DNA of 10,048 nucleotides, from NCBI GenBank assembly GCA_012798185.1, contig JAAZNS010000217.1, forward strand, positions 1 to 10,048, given 5' to 3'. The notes beneath the pieces were generated by a model, which did not search any database, was not told where the DNA came from, and saw only the letters and a list, made by a program, of their open reading frames with translations. Shown in pieces: positions 6,012 through 10,048 of the stretch. This DNA comes from Chloroflexota bacterium (GTDB taxonomy: Bacteria; Chloroflexota; Anaerolineae; Anaerolineales; UBA4823). The stretch's first letter is position 1; each line of letters starts with the position of its first letter. The position numbers were made by a program, and so were the translations under genes.

Positions 6012-6059
6012 ACATATTTTGATAAATCAAGATACCGGGGGAGTGAATTCATGATTATT

Positions 6060-6063
6060 GGAG
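6060..6063 (+). promoter_or_regulatory. Ribosome binding site of first permease gene
   Basis: GGAG stands seven bases before ATG 6071 and supports that start. A stronger GGGGGAG (6037-6043) precedes a different, out-of-frame ATG at 6051, so two initiation sites compete here. Confidence 0.6.
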
Positions 6064-6070
6064 TGGTTTT

Positions 6071-7213
6071 ATGGAAAAAACTGAACCACAATCGAAGAAC
6101 GAAAGACAAAATTTTTTTATCCGTGTTTTTCAACCGGTTAGCAAAGCCTTACTTGTTCCTGTTCTTGCGGTTATAACCGCGATGATCGTGGGCGGCTTGG
6201 TGATTGCCGGGGCTAATGGAGATCCGTTTGCAGCCTATGCAGGATTATTCGAAGGGGCATTTGGTACACTGAGGGCATTGAGTGAAACCACAGTATGGGC
6301 AACCCCCTATATTTTTGCCGGGTTAGCGGTGGCATTAGCCTTTAAGGGCGGATTGTTTAATATCGGCGCAGAAGGTCAATTAGCATTAGGCGCCGTAGCT
6401 TCCGCATGGGTTGGCTATGCATTACCTGATTTATTAGGAATATCGATACCCAGAATTATTCACTTGCCTCTCACGATTTTCGCTGGAATGCTGGCTGGTG
6501 CAATATGGGGCGCTATCCCGGGCTGGTTAAAAGCGAAAACGGGTTCTCACGAAGTCATTAATACCATCATGATGAATTATATTGCTCTTAATATGGTAAG
6601 TTACCTGCTCAATGGACCATGGAAGGACCCCGACCCGTTGAATGTTATTGCCCGTACCCCCATGATTGCTGAAGGAGCGCGGATTCCAGCGATTTTTAGC
6701 CAATACCGTTTTCACTGGGGATTTTTTTTAGCTTTGGTAGTGGCTTTTATCGTATGGTGGTTATTATGGAAAACCACCCTGGGATTCGAAATCCGTACAG
6801 CCGGTTCCAACCCCGATGCGGCGAAATATGCAGGCATCAATGTCTCACGAACGATTGTACTAACCATGACGATTTCGGGATTGTTAGCGGGATTGGCAGG
6901 CGCCATCGAAGTGACCGCATTGAATTATCGCCACGAGTTGGGTTTCTCGCAAGGATATGGGTTCGACGCAATTGCCATTGCCTTGCTTGGAAAAAGTCAC
7001 CCCTTTGGGGCGGTTATCGGCGCAATCCTTTTTGGCGCAATGCGCAACGGGGCGACAAGAATGCAATTTTTGACTCAAATCCCCGTGGATGTCATATCAG
7101 TCATTCAAGCGCTTATTTTGCTGTTTGTTGCTGGAGATGCTATTAGCCGGTTCATTTATCGAATACGGCAGCCCAGTGAAAAAGTCGTTCTTACCCGTGG
7201 CTGGGGGAAATAG
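6071..7213 (+). CDS. nupP: Nucleoside ABC importer permease, NupP-like
   Basis: This 380-residue integral membrane protein is one of two different permeases of a BMP-dependent nucleoside importer (BPD_transp_2 class, as in RbsC and LivH). The short charged cytoplasmic start (residues 1-25) leads into the first helix, VPVLAVITAMIVGGLVIAG. Family blocks include FNIGAEGQLALGA (96-108), GSHEVINTIMMNYIALN (158-174), the ATPase-contacting region GFEIRTAGSNPDAAKYAGIN, and the late block GFDAIAIALLGKSHPFGAVIGAILFG. These fit the NupP/YufP side of the pair rather than NupQ. Its length is slightly above B. subtilis NupP owing to an extended N-terminus. It is followed after nine bases by the second permease gene. 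It begins 282 bases after the binding-protein gene, across a terminator and a fold-back element, so it may be expressed from readthrough or its own promoter. The role is well supported by sequence and context; the substrate is not defined. Confidence 0.93.
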   Translation: MEKTEPQSKNERQNFFIRVFQPVSKALLVPVLAVITAMIVGGLVIAGANGDPFAAYAGLFEGAFGTLRALSETTVWATPYIFAGLAVALAFKGGLFNIGAEGQLALGAVASAWVGYALPDLLGISIPRIIHLPLTIFAGMLAGAIWGAIPGWLKAKTGSHEVINTIMMNYIALNMVSYLLNGPWKDPDPLNVIARTPMIAEGARIPAIFSQYRFHWGFFLALVVAFIVWWLLWKTTLGFEIRTAGSNPDAAKYAGINVSRTIVLTMTISGLLAGLAGAIEVTALNYRHELGFSQGYGFDAIAIALLGKSHPFGAVIGAILFGAMRNGATRMQFLTQIPVDVISVIQALILLFVAGDAISRFIYRIRQPSEKVVLTRGWGK

Positions 7214-7217
7214 GAGG
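7212..7217 (+). promoter_or_regulatory. Ribosome binding site of second permease gene
   Basis: AGGAGG overlaps the stop codon of the first permease gene and lies five bases before ATG 7223, so termination and re-initiation are likely coupled. Confidence 0.8.
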
Positions 7218-7222
7218 ACGCG

Positions 7223-8293
7223 ATGGATGTAAAAAGATATGCTTTTATCGCTTTGATCATTATTGTTCTGATTGGTGTGGTCGTTGTTGTGGGGAAATCT
7301 GCCGTTTCACCAAGCGTGATTATTGTCAGCATGATCGCTACGACGATCTCCGTTGCAACACCACTGACATTAGGCGCCTTGACCGGTGTTTTTAGTGAGC
7401 GGGCTGGCGTCGTCAATATCGGTATCGAAGGCATGATGCTGGCTTCCGCCTTTTTTGGCTGGTTTGCAGCGATTTATATGAATACCATATTAAAAATGGA
7501 AGCCATGCCAAGCCTGATTATCGGCGTTATCGCCGCGATTATCACCGGAGGGTTATTAGGGTTATTACATGCAGTGTTATCGGTTACATTCAAGGTAGAT
7601 CAAATAATCGGCGGTACGGTTATCAATCTTTTGGCGGTTGGGATTAGTGGATTCTTAAACCGGCAATTATTTTTCGAAAAACAGAGTATTTTTGGAGGCC
7701 AGGTGCCGCACGCGCCGGGTGTACTACCGCGCATCCACATCCCCATCCTGGCAGATATTCCCGTCGTTGGCACTGTTTTCGATCAACAACCTATCGCTAT
7801 CGCTGCCATCCTTTTGGTTATCCTGACTCACTATGTGCTTTTCTATACCCGGTGGGGTTTGCGCACACGAGCAGTTGGAGAGCATCCAAGAGCAGCGGAC
7901 ACCGTGGGAATCAATGTCTATCATATGCGGTATATGAATGTGATCATCGGCGGTTTGATCGCTGGTTTGGCTGGCGCTTATTTCACCCTTGAATCGGTGC
8001 CTTCTTTTGAGCCGTTAATGACCAATGGCCGTGGATTCATTTCGCTGGCTGCCATGATCTTTGGCAACTGGTCTCCTTTTGGGTCTTGGGCAGCCGCGCT
8101 GGTTTTTGGCGCTGCGCAGGCATTACAAATCAACCTTCAGTTTTTCCGAGCATTAATACCAGACCAGTGGGCGTTTTTACAGAGTTCAGCGGTAGTTGGG
8201 ATGGTACCTTATGTCTTGACCATGTTGATTATGACCGGGATAATCGGAAAGACCAGAGCCCCTGCCGCAGACGGCTCACCTTATGAAAAGTAA
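7223..8293 (+). CDS. nupQ: Nucleoside ABC importer permease, NupQ-like
   Basis: This 356-residue membrane protein is the partner permease of the importer. It starts with a hydrophobic helix (about 7-24), followed by the signature VFSERAGVVNIGIEGMML (56-73), which is typical of the NupQ/YufQ branch. The block KVDQIIGGTVINLLAVGISGFL (from 124) corresponds to the GSHEVINT region of the first permease. The ATPase-contacting segment GLRTRAVGEHPRAADTVGIN and the late block GRGFISLAAMIFGNWSPFG also fit. The remainder is strongly hydrophobic. It should form a heterodimeric channel with the preceding gene's product. It is tightly spaced within the operon, nine bases after the first permease stop and 18 bases before the ATPase start. 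Nothing looks truncated or frameshifted. Confidence 0.93.
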   Translation: MDVKRYAFIALIIIVLIGVVVVVGKSAVSPSVIIVSMIATTISVATPLTLGALTGVFSERAGVVNIGIEGMMLASAFFGWFAAIYMNTILKMEAMPSLIIGVIAAIITGGLLGLLHAVLSVTFKVDQIIGGTVINLLAVGISGFLNRQLFFEKQSIFGGQVPHAPGVLPRIHIPILADIPVVGTVFDQQPIAIAAILLVILTHYVLFYTRWGLRTRAVGEHPRAADTVGINVYHMRYMNVIIGGLIAGLAGAYFTLESVPSFEPLMTNGRGFISLAAMIFGNWSPFGSWAAALVFGAAQALQINLQFFRALIPDQWAFLQSSAVVGMVPYVLTMLIMTGIIGKTRAPAADGSPYEK

Positions 8294-8297
8294 CGCC

Positions 8298-8303
8298 AGG
8301 GAG
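8298..8303 (+). promoter_or_regulatory. Ribosome binding site of ATPase gene
   Basis: AGGGAG is eight bases upstream of ATG 8312 and confirms that start. Confidence 0.65.
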
Positions 8304-8311
8304 CGAATATT

Positions 8312-9832
8312 ATGGATACAGTTCTTGAAGTAAAAGGAATAACAAAACAATTTCCCGGCGTTCTGGCTAACGATCATGTCAATTTCGATTTAAAAAAGGG
8401 AGAAATCCATGCCCTTTTGGGTGAAAATGGCGCCGGGAAGACTACTTTAATGAATATTCTTTATGGGTTATATCGACCGGATAGCGGGGAAATTTTGATA
8501 AAGGGTAAACCGGTCGTTATGAATTCTCCTAAAGACGCTATTGCAGCTGGTATTGGGATGGTTCATCAGCATTTCATGTTGATACCGGTCTTTACGGTAA
8601 CCGAAAATATTATGCTTGGCGATGAATCCCTCAAAAATGGGGTTTTAGACCGGCGCGGTGTCTCGGCAAAAGTGCTTGAACTTTCACAGAAATATGGATT
8701 GGAAATTGATCCGGAAAGTCATGTTGAAGATATCCCTGTCGGAGTTCAACAACGGGTCGAGATTGTCAAGACGCTCTATCGCAAGGCGGAAATACTGATC
8801 CTTGATGAACCCACTGCCGTACTCACGCCGCAGGAAGTGGAAGACCTTTTCCGCATTATGCATGAGTTGACTTCGCAGGGAGTTTCGATTATTTTCATCA
8901 CCCACAAATTGAAAGAGGTGCTGGCAATTGCCGACCGCATCACCGTGATGCGCGCCGGCAAAGTGGTCGGTACTGTAACGCCACAAGAGACGGATGAACC
9001 GCATCTGGCTGCCATGATGGTGGGTAGGGAGGTAATCTTGAATGTGGAAAAAGAACCAGCAAAACCAGCCGAGGAGATATTGGTTGTAAACGATTTGCAT
9101 GTCCGCGATCAGCGCGGCTTGGAAGCTGTACGGGGGGTTTCGTTTACCGTACGCGCCGGCGAAATCCTGGGTATTGCTGGTGTACAGGGGAATGGACAAA
9201 CCGAACTGGTTGAAGCGCTTACCGGTTTACGTCATTCAATCAGCGGGCATGTGATGTTGATAGGGAAAGACATTACCAATAATCCACCCCGCCCGATTAT
9301 CGAGACCGGTTTATCTCACATTCCAGAAGACCGGCAGCGGCATGGGTTGGTATTATCCTATCCAGTTGCTGATAACCTGATATTGTGCACTTATTACCTA
9401 CCTCCCTTTGGGGTGAACACAGTGATGCAAAATAAAGCGATCGACGAGAATGCCAGAAAATTGGTGGCTGATTTCGATATCCGTACCCCCAGCCCTTATG
9501 TGCCTACTTCCAACCTTTCCGGCGGCAACCAGCAAAAAGTTATTGTTGCCCGTGAGCTCAGCCGGCCTGTAAAACTGCTCATTGCCAACCAGCCAACCCG
9601 CGGGCTGGATGTGGGCTCGATCGAGTATATTCACCGGCAAATCGTAAACATGCGCGATAAAGGGGTAGCGGTATTATTGGTTTCTGCCGAGCTGGATGAG
9701 ATCATGTCGCTGGCAGACCGCGTAGCAGTAATGTACCAGGGTAAAATTGTGGATATTGTGGATACCGATAAGACCACCAAATCGGAGCTGGGTTTGAAGA
9801 TGGCGGGAGCAGTTGCTGCGGTAAATCAATAA
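8312..9832 (+). CDS. nupO: Nucleoside ABC importer ATPase with two nucleotide-binding domains, NupO-like
   Basis: This 506-residue peripheral ATPase has two fused ABC domains, like NupO/YufO and RbsA, and powers the importer. Domain 1 is complete: Walker A GENGAGKTT (37-45), the signature-equivalent PVGVQQRVE (VGVQQ at 143-147) and Walker B LILDEP with D165 and E166. Domain 2 has a degenerate Walker A, GVQGNGQTE (290-298), without the Lys-Ser/Thr pair, a canonical signature LSGGNQQK (402-409), and a Walker B-like LLIANQPTRGLD (422-433) in which Gln427 stands where the catalytic Glu would be. One intact and one degenerate site is normal for this family, so it is not a sign of decay. The composite site expected to work would pair domain 1 Walker motifs with the domain 2 signature. 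It is the last gene of the unit, 18 bases after the second permease, and is followed by a strong terminator. In B. subtilis the ATPase gene precedes the permeases, so the order here differs. Confidence 0.94.
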   Translation: MDTVLEVKGITKQFPGVLANDHVNFDLKKGEIHALLGENGAGKTTLMNILYGLYRPDSGEILIKGKPVVMNSPKDAIAAGIGMVHQHFMLIPVFTVTENIMLGDESLKNGVLDRRGVSAKVLELSQKYGLEIDPESHVEDIPVGVQQRVEIVKTLYRKAEILILDEPTAVLTPQEVEDLFRIMHELTSQGVSIIFITHKLKEVLAIADRITVMRAGKVVGTVTPQETDEPHLAAMMVGREVILNVEKEPAKPAEEILVVNDLHVRDQRGLEAVRGVSFTVRAGEILGIAGVQGNGQTELVEALTGLRHSISGHVMLIGKDITNNPPRPIIETGLSHIPEDRQRHGLVLSYPVADNLILCTYYLPPFGVNTVMQNKAIDENARKLVADFDIRTPSPYVPTSNLSGGNQQKVIVARELSRPVKLLIANQPTRGLDVGSIEYIHRQIVNMRDKGVAVLLVSAELDEIMSLADRVAVMYQGKIVDIVDTDKTTKSELGLKMAGAVAAVNQ

Positions 9833-9851
9833 TAATCTATAAGTAAAAAAG

Positions 9852-9893
9852 AAAAAAGAGGTGTTTCATAGGTAGATACACCTCTTTTTTTTT
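9852..9893 (+). terminator. Strong intrinsic terminator ending the importer operon
   Basis: AAAAAAGAGGTGT (9852-9864) is perfectly complementary to ACACCTCTTTTTT (9878-9890), and the T-run covers 9885-9893 (nine T). Inside the stem TC can pair with GA past one T-T mismatch. The A-run on the 5' side makes it possibly bidirectional. Confidence 0.95.
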
Positions 9894-10048
9894 CGATATA
9901 CCCCATTTTAAAGCATCATCATTTGAGCATATTTTCAACTAAAGGTGGCGCGGGCGGTGGTCGATTACCTGAGTTTCTCAAATTAGTGTCCTGGAATCAA
10001 GTTTTTTCAGAACAGATATCACTGAATTCGAGATATCCGGTTCTGCAA
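9894..10048. other. Downstream non-coding stretch, cut by window end
   Basis: No convincing reading frame is visible in these 155 bases. A short GC-rich patch lies at about 9945-9962. At the edge there is an imperfect palindrome: CAGAAC (10008-10013) with GTTCTG (10040-10045) and GATATC (10015-10020) with GATATC (10032-10037), centred on GAATTC. It may belong to regulatory DNA of the next gene or to a repeat. Confidence 0.4.

Noticed and set aside
5840..6133. 97-residue minus-strand open frame across the structured spacer
   Set aside because: It crosses the hairpin and fold-back and enters the permease gene; there is no ribosome site or recognisable domain, and the frame is best explained by chance in AT-rich DNA.
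8684..9199. 171-residue minus-strand open frame opposite the ATPase gene
   Set aside because: It lies entirely antisense to conserved ABC motifs, and no family is recognisable.
9157..9610. Degenerate Walker A and Walker B in the second ATPase domain as a sign of inactivation
   Set aside because: Loss of these residues in the second domain is usual in RbsA/NupO-type ATPases; the first domain is intact.

Overview
The window looks like ordinary chromosome from a member of the Chloroflexota, probably class Anaerolineae. The basis is moderate-GC Gram-negative-like coding, extracytoplasmic proteins carrying long Thr/Pro-rich ('TPTPT') linkers, lipoproteins, and an Anaerolineae-like mix of genes. 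The taxonomic call is an inference from style, not from a marker gene.

Layout, left to right. (1) 1-1949, plus strand: a tightly overlapped cluster made of the 3' end of glmU, a DUF21/CBS/CorC_HlyC membrane protein, and cytidine deaminase (cdd). The genes overlap by 8 and 11 bases and are probably cotranscribed and translationally coupled. (2) 1964-3145, minus strand: a DUF389-type polytopic membrane protein fused through a Thr/Pro linker to a C-terminal SH3-like domain; it converges on cdd. (3) 3146-3342: a divergent AT-rich intergenic region. (4) 3343-4419, plus: a diverged BMP-type lipoprotein with its own Thr/Pro linker. (5) 4420-4747: a 328-base gap holding a perfect 16-bp dyad, a candidate promoter and a long structured leader. 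(6) 4748-9832, plus: a BMP-family nucleoside ABC importer in the order lipoprotein, permease, permease, double ATPase, closed by a strong intrinsic terminator at 9852-9893. (7) 9894-10048: non-coding, with an imperfect palindrome at the window edge.

How the genes work together. The BMP lipoprotein captures a nucleoside outside the membrane, the NupP- and NupQ-like permeases form the channel, and the NupO-like ATPase drives import. Cytidine deaminase would convert imported cytidine or deoxycytidine to uridine or deoxyuridine. The diverged BMP lipoprotein just upstream may be a second receptor or a sensor.

The least ordinary DNA lies between the binding-protein gene and the first permease gene (5789-6070). 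It holds an intrinsic terminator, a perfect 12-bp triloop hairpin, and a ~107-base fold-back element with nested complementary arms, an internal TATAAT and a T-run exit on the minus strand. This could be a non-coding RNA, a small MITE-like element, or regulatory DNA that sets a lower level of permease than of binding protein. I recognise no known riboswitch class, CRISPR array, tRNA, rRNA or insertion-sequence transposase. Apart from these elements, the diverged BMP paralogue and the DUF389-SH3 fusion, the region is conventional.
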